This document shows, in pieces, positions 1 to 10,800 of a stretch of DNA of 64,000 nucleotides (position 1 is the first letter of the stretch; each line of letters begins with the position of its first letter). The position numbers and the translations under genes are program-made. This DNA is from Odontesthes bonariensis. Lineage: Eukaryota > Chordata > Actinopteri > Atheriniformes > Atherinopsidae. The notes beneath the pieces are model-generated. The model ran no database searches and was not told the origin of the DNA. It saw only the letters and a list, made by a program, of their open reading frames with translations. Where the stretch lies: the NCBI RefSeq assembly GCF_027942865.1, contig NC_134515.1, forward strand, positions 3,666,839-3,730,838, given 5' to 3'.

Positions 1-665
1 TGGACCAGTAAATTGAAGGCTTCACCTTCTGGCTCAGCTCATTACTGTTGATGAAGCCTCAACCGTCTGTCCATCTCAAGCTCCAACCTGCCTTCACTCA
101 TGAACAAGATCCAGAGATACAGCCTTGAACCACTCTAGTGCAGCTGAAGGTCATGGCTACAACCCTGAGGTTCCCAAACCAGACAACTTCCTCTTCACAA
201 CTACGCCTCAAGATCTTGCCCAAGAACAGGATCTGTGACAAGGGGCAGCCCTGTTGGAGTCCAACATGTCCCGTAAACGAGTTTGACTTCGTGCCAAGAA
301 TGCAGACACAGTTCTTGCTTTTCCATGTCTAACAAACACTTGTAGACTGGATGGTCAAACTCCTATGATCCTCTCAGGTTCAAGAGGAGCAGTGTGGTTT
401 TCGCCCAGGTCATTACTGAGGTTCGACAGTTGGTCGGGGCCCCCATTCCAACACCGTGGAGTAAACTTTCCTGGGGAGTAGGGTGATCCCCCTGTAGTTG
501 GAACACACTCTTCAGTCTCCTTTCTTGAAAATGGGAACCACCACCCCGATCTGCCACTCCACAGGTGCTTTCCCAGATCTCCATGCGACACTGAAGAGGG
601 ACTTTACAGCCCAACCATGTCTGTAGCCTTCAGCATCTCAGGGCAAATCTGGTCCACACATGGTG
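1..665 (-). mobile_element. RTE/Rex3-like LINE fragment, degraded
   Basis: On the minus strand this matches parts of the reverse transcriptase region seen at 4490-6010, including the stretch around QGCP at about 235-300. Frames are broken by many stops. It is a dead copy. Confidence 0.6.
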
Positions 666-959
666 CTTTATAAACAGGAGGCTTAGTATAAGGTTATGGT
701 TAGTCGCTTTTTGGCATGGTGTGAGAAAAATCCCTACATCTTAAGAATAAACAAGACAAAGGAGGGGAGCATGGATTTTAGAATAATTAGGAGTAGGTTG
801 GACAATATTTACATCCTCGGGAGAAGAAGAAGAAGTTGTAGCGTGCTCAGGACCTTGACAAGGGGAGGAGACCACTCAAACCCCTTTGTCTCCTTTTTAC
901 CTCTTCCAAAAACAGACCAGCTAATTTACAACCTGAGAAGGCTTCAAGTAAACCTCTAT
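666..959. other. Unassigned spacer
   Basis: No domain, RNA or terminal repeat is recognised between the LINE fragment and the next element. Confidence 0.5.
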
Positions 960-1687
960 AGCCGCTTTCGGACTGTAGGAACCTTTGGCAGTTCTAATAA
1001 CCTTTTAATCCGCGGGGCCGTTTTCTCCCGTGTTCGGACATACAGGAACTCGGGGCTTTCTCCCTCAGTTCCTATAACTATTTAGCTCCTTCTCCGAGGT
1101 CGGGTCTTTTCATAGTTCTATAGAACTAATCTAACGGAGGTGTGTGGTGGTCGGTAGCTACGCCCCATGTCATGCTATCACAGCTGAAATGTTTCCTCAT
1201 AAGACACAGACACAACCGGCGGGTGTTAAATAAGTTAAACTTACACTGGTCTCATTTGTCTGCAGCGCTCTGCTCTCCTTTCTTCCTTCATGAAATAAAA
1301 AAAGTATCGTCTCCTGACTCTCTCTGTGAGCTTTTCCAGCCTCGATATTAGACGCCTGATGTGATTGTCCATGATTAATATCACCATCATGCAGACCATA
1401 AACACGGTGGCCTCCCCACTCTCCATATTAGCTTCTTGGTGGTGTTTTTTCTACTCTCCTTACTTTTACCGTTTTGTTTTGTGTTTGAATGTAGCGCTAA
1501 ACGGCTAACGGCTAACACGTCACTGAAGCAGACGGCTGCGCGCGGCGCATCAGTCCCTATCAGGTCCCGACTCATGTGCGAATGCAGACTGAAACAGTTC
1601 CGCTGGGGAAGGATAGTTATCAGAACGAAATTCGAGGAGGGTAGTTCTGATAACTACTTTCTTAGAACGGTCTGTCCGAAAGCGGCT
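960..1687. mobile_element. Non-autonomous DNA transposon with TIRs and TAT target duplication
   Basis: Ends are inverted copies of AGCCGCTTTCGGAC, and TAT flanks both sides (957-959 and 1688-1690). There is no transposase inside. A three-base target duplication would suit a Harbinger-type element, but the superfamily is not certain. Open frames inside are not gene-like. Confidence 0.6.
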
Positions 1688-2489
1688 TATGTAAACATCT
1701 TTCTCTTTTATGAGGTTTATTTAAGATAAAGGTACCATCTGTGTGGCCCAAAGTGGCCTGCTGGGAATAAGCAAAGGCTCACCCCTGTTTACCAAAGCGG
1801 GGGAGAAACCATCTCAGGAGAAAATCAGCCCTTTGTTATCTATAAGGTGTAAATTAAAACCTGACACCTCCAAGGATGAAAGAATCCAGATACAAATTCC
1901 ACACTCTTGGAAAACAACCCAACTGGGTAACAAACCTTTGAGTTAAGATCACCTTGTATTTAAATCCTCCAGTAACCAAAAAACTTCATAACAAAGACGG
2001 ATAAACTGTGTGTTTCTTACATTTTACAGACTACAAGTTGACATTCAGTTGAAGTTGAAATGTTCATGTAATCACCGATTTGTTTTACTCACTTTAGTTA
2101 GAAATAACATCATGGGAACAAAACTCTTTTAATTAGATCATGTGTGTTTGCTACACTTGTGTTCATGCTTATATTACTACATTCATTGCCAATACCTGTC
2201 TTGTTTTCATTTTGTTTCCATGCTTATTTTAATACATTATTGCCATGTCTGTGATACATGCATTATATGGTAAACCCCGTGAATGTGAAATTATTACGGG
2301 AATAAGAGAGAGTCCACGTTACCATGATAACAGATCAGTGAGAACAAAGACTTCTTAAATGCCCTCAAACCATGAAGATCAGGTTTTCACTCTTTATCAA
2401 TTAGATGAAACCAATTTCATTTCAGAGAGTGTCTCTCCCCACCTTCATGCTTAAAAGAAGGAGTGGTCCCCAAAAATCACTCTCTTCTC
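1688..2489. other. Unassigned spacer
   Basis: AT-rich, without recognised coding or repeat structure. Confidence 0.5.
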
Positions 2490-2493
2490 TTAA

Positions 2494-2959
2494 AGGGATA
2501 GTTCGCCTCTTTTGACATGAAGCTGTATGACATCCCATATTAGCAACATCATTTATGAACATCTTCTTACCCCCTGCTGCGTCCTGTGAGCAGAGTTCCA
2601 GCCTCGTTTTGGCGTTGATGAAGGTAGTCCGGCTAGTTGGCTGGGGCTTAAAATATAAATAGTTTTGCTTCTCAAAACAATATGCGTTCAAAAGAGTAAT
2701 ACATTTGCATCACAAAATCTTTCATCCAGAAAAAGTCAGACCTCACAATCGCTTGACTCTATTTCTCTCTACCTTCGTATCACTACGGGCTATGTAAACC
2801 GTGCAGAACAAAATGCAGACCGAGCAGTCCCCTGCTTCCGAACAGTAAACACCTTAACAGGTACGGCTATCGGCAGGTGGCTGAACGCATTAATATGAAG
2901 GGAGGCAAAAATAGCACCAAGCGATTGTGAGGTCTGACTTCAGACGGCAAACTATCCCT
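2494..2959. mobile_element. MITE flanked by TTAA (piggyBac-like)
   Basis: Starts AGGGATAGTTCGCC and ends with the near-inverse GGCAAACTATCCCT. TTAA lies on both sides (2490-2493 and 2960-2963). It is 466 bases long with no transposase, and is a common type of fish MITE. Confidence 0.75.
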
Positions 2960-2963
2960 TTAA

Positions 2964-4480
2964 CTCTTACGCTTAAATTCTCTTGTCCTTAATTCGTTTG
3001 TCTTTAATTCTCTTATTCTTAAATCGCTATTATTCTTAGTAATTTACCTTAAGCTCATCTTAGTTTGACCTCTTAGTTTAACTCTTAGCTTCGCAACTTT
3101 TCATTTCTAACCACGTGTTTTAACTTCATTAAAACTTCAAACCAACTTTAACTTTCTTCGCTTAGTCTTAGACTCTTAACCTTTTTGAAGCTGTCAGCTG
3201 ATCAAGCTATTTTGTTTAATCAAGTTTTTTTTTTTTTTTTTAAAGTCCGCTTCAAACGCTTTGTCGTTTGGTTTTGGTTAACTAATTTTGAACTGACATT
3301 GGGTCATAAGTCTCAGACCCAGCGCTTTGCGCAGAGAGAATAACAGAGAGAAACCTACTGGCCACGCACCGAGTCCCGTCTCACCGAAGGAACCCTTGCC
3401 CATAAAGAGAAAAAACCGGGAGCTCGCACCACGTTCCCCCTTTCAGACGGTTGGTTACCAAGGAGACGCAGAGAAGCTATCCTACGTGTAACGGTTGGTT
3501 ATCAAGGAAACGCAAACATCACTCGCTCTGTGACTCGGCTCCAAGTAAGATCTCATCTCTTTCTCAGTCGTGATGCTGTGTTGACCCGTGTAGGACGCTG
3601 TCAAAATTAGATGAACCAATACTGAACTCAGAGCAGAGAAACACCAGACTTCCCATTCAGTCAGATGCCCTGAATCTAAAAGCTAACACCCTTAAGCCCA
3701 TACCTCTCTCATTCCCATATTTCGTTGTAAAGTCTCCAAATTATTCCTGTGTCTTATTGTCTCTTCATCAACTGTTTTCCTCCCAAACATCTAATCTGGG
3801 AGGTGGTGCCCCAACAAAGGTAAATTAAATTTTAAATCCATTTTAACGTGCAGTACGCTACATCTACTTTGGTGCCCCGTGTGAGGCTTCTGCAAAATAG
3901 CCCCACTTAACGGATCTGTATTCAACTGCTCTTTTATCTATCTGTGAGTGAGCATTACAAGTTGTGTTGTTTCCTGTATAAAGTGAATGAATAAATGACG
4001 AGAGTTAACGGATTGAAATTAAGTTCAGCCGAATTGTATATCTGTGGACGCGCGTATTACGGTTTGTCATTTTGTGACAGTAAGTGTCGCAAAACACAGA
4101 AACGGAAGACGCCGGCATTCGCTGTGTGTTTCCCAGAATTAATATTGCATGCAGAGCGTTAAAACGCTCAATATAAATGCCAGGTGGGAATCTATGTGAG
4201 CTTCCAACATTTTGAACCTGCCCTGAGTACGGAGACATTTGTCTGCGAGTTTCCGGAGCTTGTCGTCTGACTCAGACCGACAGTAACTAGTAACTAAGAG
4301 TAGTTACTAGCCAGCAGCTGAGTTGTATTGACAAACAGCCAGGAGCAAATTAGTCCCACCACAGCAATAATCCTGTGGCTGGACAAGTGACACGCGCACG
4401 GCGTGCTTATTGTGATCCCCTGAAGAGAAATTAAAATATTAATATTGTTAATATTAATTGCTGTGACGCTGAAGTTGATC
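2964..4480. other. Unassigned AT-rich region
   Basis: Low-complexity CTTA-rich sequence (2964-3240) with a poly-T run, followed by sequence without recognised genes. A tRNA-primer-like string at 3870-3886 was considered and not accepted as an LTR retroelement. Confidence 0.5.
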
Positions 4481-4489
4481 CTCCCAGTG

Positions 4490-6010
4490 GGTTGTGCCCG
4501 GAACACCTCACCAGGGAGTGGTGTTCCTAACCATATGCCCGAGCAACCTCATCTGGCTCTTGTCGATGTGGAGGATCAGCGGCTCTACTCTGAGCCCCTC
4601 CCGGATTACCGAGCTTCTCACCCTATATATGAGGAAAAGCCCAGACACCTTGCGGAGGAGGCCTATTTCAGCCGCTTGTATCCGCAATCTCTTTCTTTCG
4701 GTCCAACGGCTCGTGACCATAGGTGAGGGTAGGAATGGAGATTGGCCGGTACATCAAGAGCTTCGCCTTCTGGCTTAGCTCCTTCTTTACCGTGACAGGA
4801 CAGTAAAGATCAATCTGCTGCTCCATTCGTCCCTCACTCTTGAAGAAGACCCAAAGATACTTGAACTCCTCCACTTGGGGAAGGATCTCATTCCCGACCC
4901 GCAGAGGGCATTCCACCCTTTTCCGGCTGAGGACCATGGTCCCGGATTTGGAGGTGCTGATTCTGATCCCAGCCGCTTAAGACTCGGCTGCGAACCGCTC
5001 AAGTGAGAGCTAAAGATCACAGCCCGACAACGCTAACAGAACCACATCATCCGCAAAAAACAGAAACCCGATTCTGAAGTCGCCAAACCTGACCCCCTCA
5101 ATGCCCTGGCTTCACCTAAAAATTCTGTCCATGAAAATTATGAACAGAATCAGTGACAAAGGGCAGCCCTGACGGAGTCCAACCCTCACCCGAAACACAT
5201 CCGACTTACTGCCGGGAATGCGGACCAGACTCTGACACCGGTCATACAGAGACCGAACAGCCCATATCAAGAGGTCCGGCACTCCATACTCCTGGAGCAT
5301 CCCCGACAGGACTCCCCTTGGGACATGGTTGAACATCTCCAGGTCCACAAAACACATGTAGACCGGTTGGGCAAACTCCCATGCACCCTCCAGGACGCTG
5401 TTGAGGGTGTAGAGCTGGACCATGGCCAGGACAAAAACTACACTGTTCCTCCTGAATCTGAGATTCAACTATCAGATTGATCCTCCTCTACAGTACAGAC
5501 CTTACCAGGGAGGCTGAGGAGTGTGATTTCCCTGTAGTTGGAACACACTGTCCTGTCCCTCCCTTTAAAGATCTGCCTGTCCATTGGCACTGTCCCCGAT
5601 GTCCATGCAATCTTGCAGAGACGTGTCAACCAAGACAGCCCTACAACATCCAGAGCCTCGAGGAACTCCGAACGGACCTCATCCAACCACGGGGCCTTGC
5701 CACCGAGGAGCTTTTTGACCACCTCGGCAACCTCAGCCCCTGAAATGGGAGGCCCCACATCCGAGCTCCCTGACTATGCTTCTTCATCACAAGGTGTGCC
5801 GGTGGGATTGAGGAGGTCCTCGAAGTATTCCCCCCACCTACTCACAACGTCCCTAGTTGAGGTCAGCAGAGCCCCATCTACACCATACAGGTGTTGAGGG
5901 TGCACCGCTTCCCCCCCTGAGCCGTTGGATGGTGGACCAGAATCTGTTCGAGGCCGTCCGGAAGTCGTTCTCCATGGCCTCCCCGAACTCCTGCCATGCC
6001 CGAGTTTTTG
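4490..6010 (-). mobile_element. RTE/Rex3-like LINE, 5' truncated and frameshifted
   Basis: Minus-strand frames carry the end of the reverse transcriptase and the C-terminal domain. Readable pieces include QGCPLS near 5160-5190, CFVDLE near 5350 and ECPLRVGNEI near 4900. Several frameshifts and stops interrupt it. The plus-strand copy at 13835-16112 is the same family. Confidence 0.8.
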
Positions 6011-6436
6011 CAAATTTGCAACCTAAACTCAGCTGACTTGTCTGTTTGGGGTGTCTCACTTCATCTTGTCCTTGGAGCTACTGATAGACTCTGTGACAGA
6101 TTTGGGTCACACCACTCATTCCTGTCTTAAGGTCAGGGGACATTGGTGAGAGTTTTCACGAAAGATAAGCTCATAACACTTTACTTGGTTCTGTAAATAC
6201 TCTAAATCCGAGTCAAGAACATGTACACATTCCAGTCCCACCTCCTCTCACCTCAATGCAGCAGCTCAAAAGTATTTCTCTTGATATTTTTAAGAGACTT
6301 TTATTGCTGGTAAGCGTTTGCCCGTCAGCTCTCAGAAAAAACATCAGCTTTGTTGATGAGTTTAAAAAGTCTGGATTTTAAAGCAGAGCAACAGTTTAGA
6401 AATATTGAACCTGAGCGCTTGAGGGTGGTTCCCGTG
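6011..6436. other. Unassigned spacer
   Basis: No gene or clear repeat. The stretch around 6360-6400 is weakly like the dispersed repeat at 7070-7300. Confidence 0.4.
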
Positions 6437-6565
6437 GTGAGACGTGCAGAGCGGGTGTGGGCATACTCATTGCCCCCTGGCTGTGTGCCTGCACATTGGG
6501 GTTTACCCAGGTGGACTAGAGGGTAGCCTCCAGCCAGGTGGGGGGACCCTCCACTCTTAAGCCAT
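6437..6565 (+). mobile_element. RTE/Rex3-like LINE fragment (endonuclease part)
   Basis: Matches, from memory of the family, the plus-strand segment coding for the region before the LINE endonuclease core (GCCCCCTGGC... GGGGTTTACCC). It is very short and not functional. Confidence 0.5.
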
Positions 6566-6599
6566 CCAGGTTGGCACCTGTGTGTTGAACACACACATG

Positions 6600-6964
6600 C
6601 ACATGCACAGAGTCACACACTCATAGAGACTGATGCCATACACTGGAGCGGTGGGCAGCCAATCACAAGGTAGGATTGAGGAGGCCCTCGAAGTATTCCC
6701 CCCACCTACTCACAACATCCCTAGTTGAGGTCAGCAGAGTACACACATGCATAAAGTCTGATGCCATACACTGGAGCGGTGGGCAGCCAATCACAACGCC
6801 CAGGGAGCATGGGGGTACGGTGCCTTGCTTAAGGGCACCTCGGCCATGACAAGGAGGTGGACAGACACCCCTCCAGCTGTCAGTTTCACCAATCTTTGAG
6901 TGGTGAGAGTGGGAATCAAACCGCCAACCTTCCAGCTACACTCTAACCACTGAGCACGGCCGCC
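6600..6964 (-). mobile_element. tRNA-derived SINE
   Basis: Minus-strand head with A-box-like GTGCTCAGTGG near 6945-6960 and B-box-like GGTTTGATTCC at 6911-6921, followed by the usual CAAGG-type fish SINE body. The tail is broken by a local duplication (6630-6668 and 6757-6798) around a short LINE piece. Confidence 0.65.
6668..6739 (-). mobile_element. Short Rex3-like LINE piece inside the SINE
   Basis: About 70 bases nearly identical to 5807-5872 on the same strand. It sits between two copies of a 40-base SINE segment. Confidence 0.6.
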
Positions 6965-7069
6965 ATTATGATGTCTCATAGAGTAACTATAGTGCAGCCT
7001 GCTGTAATTTTACAGAGGGCCCACCAGCCACAGAGCTGAGCACGTTCTCTGAGCGCCTTGATGAGGCTT

Positions 7070-7355
7070 AAATTTAAGCAGAGCGACAGTCTAGTCATGC
7101 CTTAAATGACTGAGAAATGACATAAATTGTTAATGGACTTATTTTAAGTCATGTGCTTACAACACGCTTATCTATCTGACAAAAGAAGAAGAACATTATG
7201 TGAATAAGAGCAGCTTAATTGGAAATTCAGCTGTATTAATATACATTTAAACTTTACTGGTTTTAATAAACGATGCAAACAGATTGAGCTTTAGAGCATT
7301 TACAGAGCTCTAAGGCCCATTTGATACCAGTTGAGTGTAAACATGCTGGAGTGGT
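7070..7355. repeat. Dispersed repeat, also at 40110-40330
   Basis: The stretch with GCGACAGTCTAG, AATTCAGCTGTATTAATA and CTTTACTGG recurs at 40110-40330. Its end (7290-7440) also resembles CTL1 intron 1 (13380-13520). The class is unknown. Confidence 0.5.
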
Positions 7356-7615
7356 TCCATCCACAACTGCATCATCTGGGAGTGTTAGTCCAGATCTGAG
7401 AAGCTTGATTCTGTTCAACTTTGGTTGGACTAACACAATAATACTTTCCCTTAAGTTTCATGTAAACGTGCACGCTGTGGGCAGAGAAGAAGCCCCTAAT
7501 GTAGGCCCACATCTTTACACAGAAGCCTTCAGCCAGCTGCACCAAAAACATAAAACCATAGAAAGGACACAAGAAACCACAGAACAGAGTGATTCAGAAC
7601 AGCATTTGGAGGATT

Positions 7616-7621
7616 TTTATT
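7616..7621 (-). terminator. Polyadenylation signal of CTL1
   Basis: AATAAA on the minus strand, about 180 bases past the stop codon. It is conserved at the same place in both paralogues (32234-32239 and 60504-60509). Confidence 0.65.
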
Positions 7622-7801
7622 GAACGTGCAGATAAAGTCTACAGTCGAATTAATAAATGCAGAGTTAATATATGATGAAAAAAATCAGAAATCATAATCA
7701 TAAGAGCTCTGTTGCTCTGTTTTAATCTGGAAGTGTTTGATTAGAACAGAAAAGAGTGATGAGGCCTGAGATTATCCTTGTTGCTGACATGGCCGGATGC
7801 A

Positions 7802-10800
7802 TCACAGCTTCTTTCCACAAATGAAAGGATTTCGATCTGTACATATCTCATCATTCCAGTACGTTCCTCCTACAAATGTAAAGCACAACAGAAGAAATAG
7901 GCATTAATCTAGGTTTTCACAGCAACACTGTTCGGGGCTGGGAGGAGGAGTTTTTCTGCTTGTTCGGGGTCTGTGGTGGCTGGGGGGCTGCTGGCCCCGG
8001 ATGTGTCCACTGCGCCACACCCCAGCGGAGTTGGGGGAGGGATGCGTGTGCTGTGCGAGTGTGTGTGGATGTGTGTTTATTTGTTTATTTATTTTATTAT
8101 TATTATTTTTTTCAGTATCTGATTTATGGGGTGACAGGGTCTGGGACTTGCTGTCCTCTGCCCTGCTTGTGCTGTTCCTGATGGGGGGAGCATTGCCTCT
8201 CCCCGCTGGTCGCGGCTTCACCCACCTGTGGGCCTCCCGGGGCGCCTCGCCAGGGGCACTGGGTTATGCACTCGCCCACTACGCTTGGCTGTCTGGGGCG
8301 CCTGGCCCTCTCAGGTATTGGGTGGGGCCTCTCCCTTTCTGTTGCGTTTCTTTTTCTTTGCTCTCCCTCTTTCCCTGTCCCCCGGTCCAGTTTGGCACTA
8401 TCACATGTTAAGGATTGTAACGTAAATAAATGAATAAGCACTTGATGAGCATCAAGGGGAGCTTTACATTAATAAATCTTCCCTTAGATGGATTTAGGGC
8501 TCATTCAGATCCAATCCCTCAAATAGGTGTTTTTTATACAGAGCAGGTAACTGAGATCAGCCTTTGGAGCAAAATGAATACATGTAAAGTTGTCTTTCTG
8601 AGGCAAAAACACAAAGCCAAATGACACCTGCTTCTGCTGCAGCCTCCTTTGTTTGACTATGCTCAAGCCAGCACCCATTTTAAGTCCAGGCCAACCATGA
8701 TGGTGCTCTGGGTTCATCGTAGCCTACAGCAGGTTGAATGACTTAGTTTCATGTTATTTCCTGTAAATAGTTTGTCCACATATCAGTTAAAATGAAGTGT
8801 TGATGTTTAAACATTCTGCTGTCACTGCGACTTCATGTGATGTTGACATAAAAAGTGAGAACACTGTCAGTGTCCATATGCTGTCCATAAAAGTGTAGTT
8901 TGTACCTCTGAAATTGATCTCAAGACAGTGCTCAGTTCCTCTAAAGTTGCTTGGCTCTCCTTGATGCCAGCGCCTGTAGTTAAAGTGTGATCCATCACTC
9001 CACATCCACCTTTTCTCCTGAAAGAGGAAATATAATGTGTAGTATGGAGAAATGTATGACAGTATGATATAATCAGATTTAACAAAGCTGCGACCTGCTG
9101 CCTCATAAAAGACCATTTCATAAGAGAGTGTGCCAGGAGTTATGTGTCAACAAAACATTAGAAATGAATAATTGCATTTCATTAATGTAAAATACTCTCA
9201 CACATTAAGTGGACCTATGTAAGAAAGCCAACACTATTAATTTATTGTTAATTTCTTTATTTAACTGAGTTCTGTTGTGATAGCTTGTTTCTTGGTAAGT
9301 TATCTTATGTCCCACGGTCTTGAACGCACCATTCAGATGCTCATTAATACGGTGGCCGACACGTGCAAACGGCGAAACAAATCCAACAGTAAAACGCTGC
9401 GAGAGAAAAATGCGCCAATCACAAAAACGACTGGAGCACACGCGCTGCAAACCCCAAAACACATGCAAGAAAAAAACGCACTGCAAACATCAAAACACAA
9501 CGGAAGTTCGCCAGGCCACTAGGGGGTCTCAACCTGTGGGATAGGTGTTTAAAAAAGACATAAATGACAACGTACCTTTTGACTCTCTTCTCTTTCATTA
9601 ATATGGTAGATCTCCCATAGTCGATCCCCTATCCCACAGGTCGAGATCCCCTAGTGGCCTGGCGAACTTCCGTTGTGTTTTGAAGTTTGCAGCGTTTCTC
9701 TCTTGCATGTGTTTTGGGGTTTGCAGCGTTTCTCTCTTGCATGTGTTTTGGGGTTTGCAGCGCGTGTGCTACGGTCGTTTTTGTGATTGCCGCATTTTTG
9801 TCTTGCAGCATTTTACTGTTGGATTTGTTTTGGCGTTTGCAGCGCATTTGCACGTGTCGGCCATCGTAAATTAATGCACCCCACCTGTGTCTTTAACGCG
9901 GTGCTGTGGATGTAAGTTTTTCCTCCTGAATCAGCGGCGTCTGTAATTTCCTTTGATTTGACCAAGACTCACCTGAACCTCTCTTGTTTATAGTTGTGTG
10001 TAACTGCCAGAAGAGTTTGATAACCTTATACGTTCTAAGTTGGATGCTAACATTGTGTTAATGTGTATTATTTAGACCTGCATCAGCTAATGCTATCTGA
10101 TGCTGGTGTGTTGTTAAAGCTAATAAGCTGAGTCATGCTGTCTGTGTGCCTTGTGTGATGTGATTTGTTTAGGTTATATAATCCATATGATGTACTTGAG
10201 TACTGAATACAGTCCTTTGTGACCTTGGTTATATTATTATGTTTGTGTATAATTTATTGTGTTTGCTAAACTTATGGTTTCTTTGTATTGCTATTGCAGA
10301 CCACAGCCAGATAAACAAACCAAAAACAGAACATCTGCATCCGTGTTCTTTTACGGGAACACCAACTCCACACCTTGCCACTCTAAATTAGTAACAATCC
10401 TGGAGACAACGCCTTCTCTTCTTTTTAACTGATGACATGCTTATATCACACATTAAGTAGAAACCTGATTTGGTAAATTGCACCGTGTAACTTACTGCGA
10501 CCGCGTCAAAACCTCCAACATAGGTGTGGGGAAGAGAGCCGGTCACTCTCTTAACCAGGCCACTGAGGAAGAGGCTCTCATCAGCAGAGTGGATTGAAGC
10601 CAGATTCCCACCAATAGACATGCAAAAATGCTAACAATCAAAACAGAGTGGGGGAAAAAGAGATTTTAGGGAGAGGTGCCTTCAAGTTAGAGGAACATCA
10701 TGGACATAACTTGCTAGTTAATCTAATTTAGGCAGCACTTTGTGATCATGATGAGAAAAACCTTGTTATGTTAAAGGTTTCTTCCTAATTTCATTGTAAA

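Noticed and set aside
3870-3886. TGGTGCCCCGTGTGAGG looks like a tRNA primer-binding site after an LTR end.
   Set aside because: No second LTR, no gag or pol beside it and no polypurine tract; a chance match is as likely.
8001-8411. Long open frames on both strands in the GC-rich block.
   Set aside because: GC-rich sequence makes long chance frames; no domain, and the block is an intron insertion.
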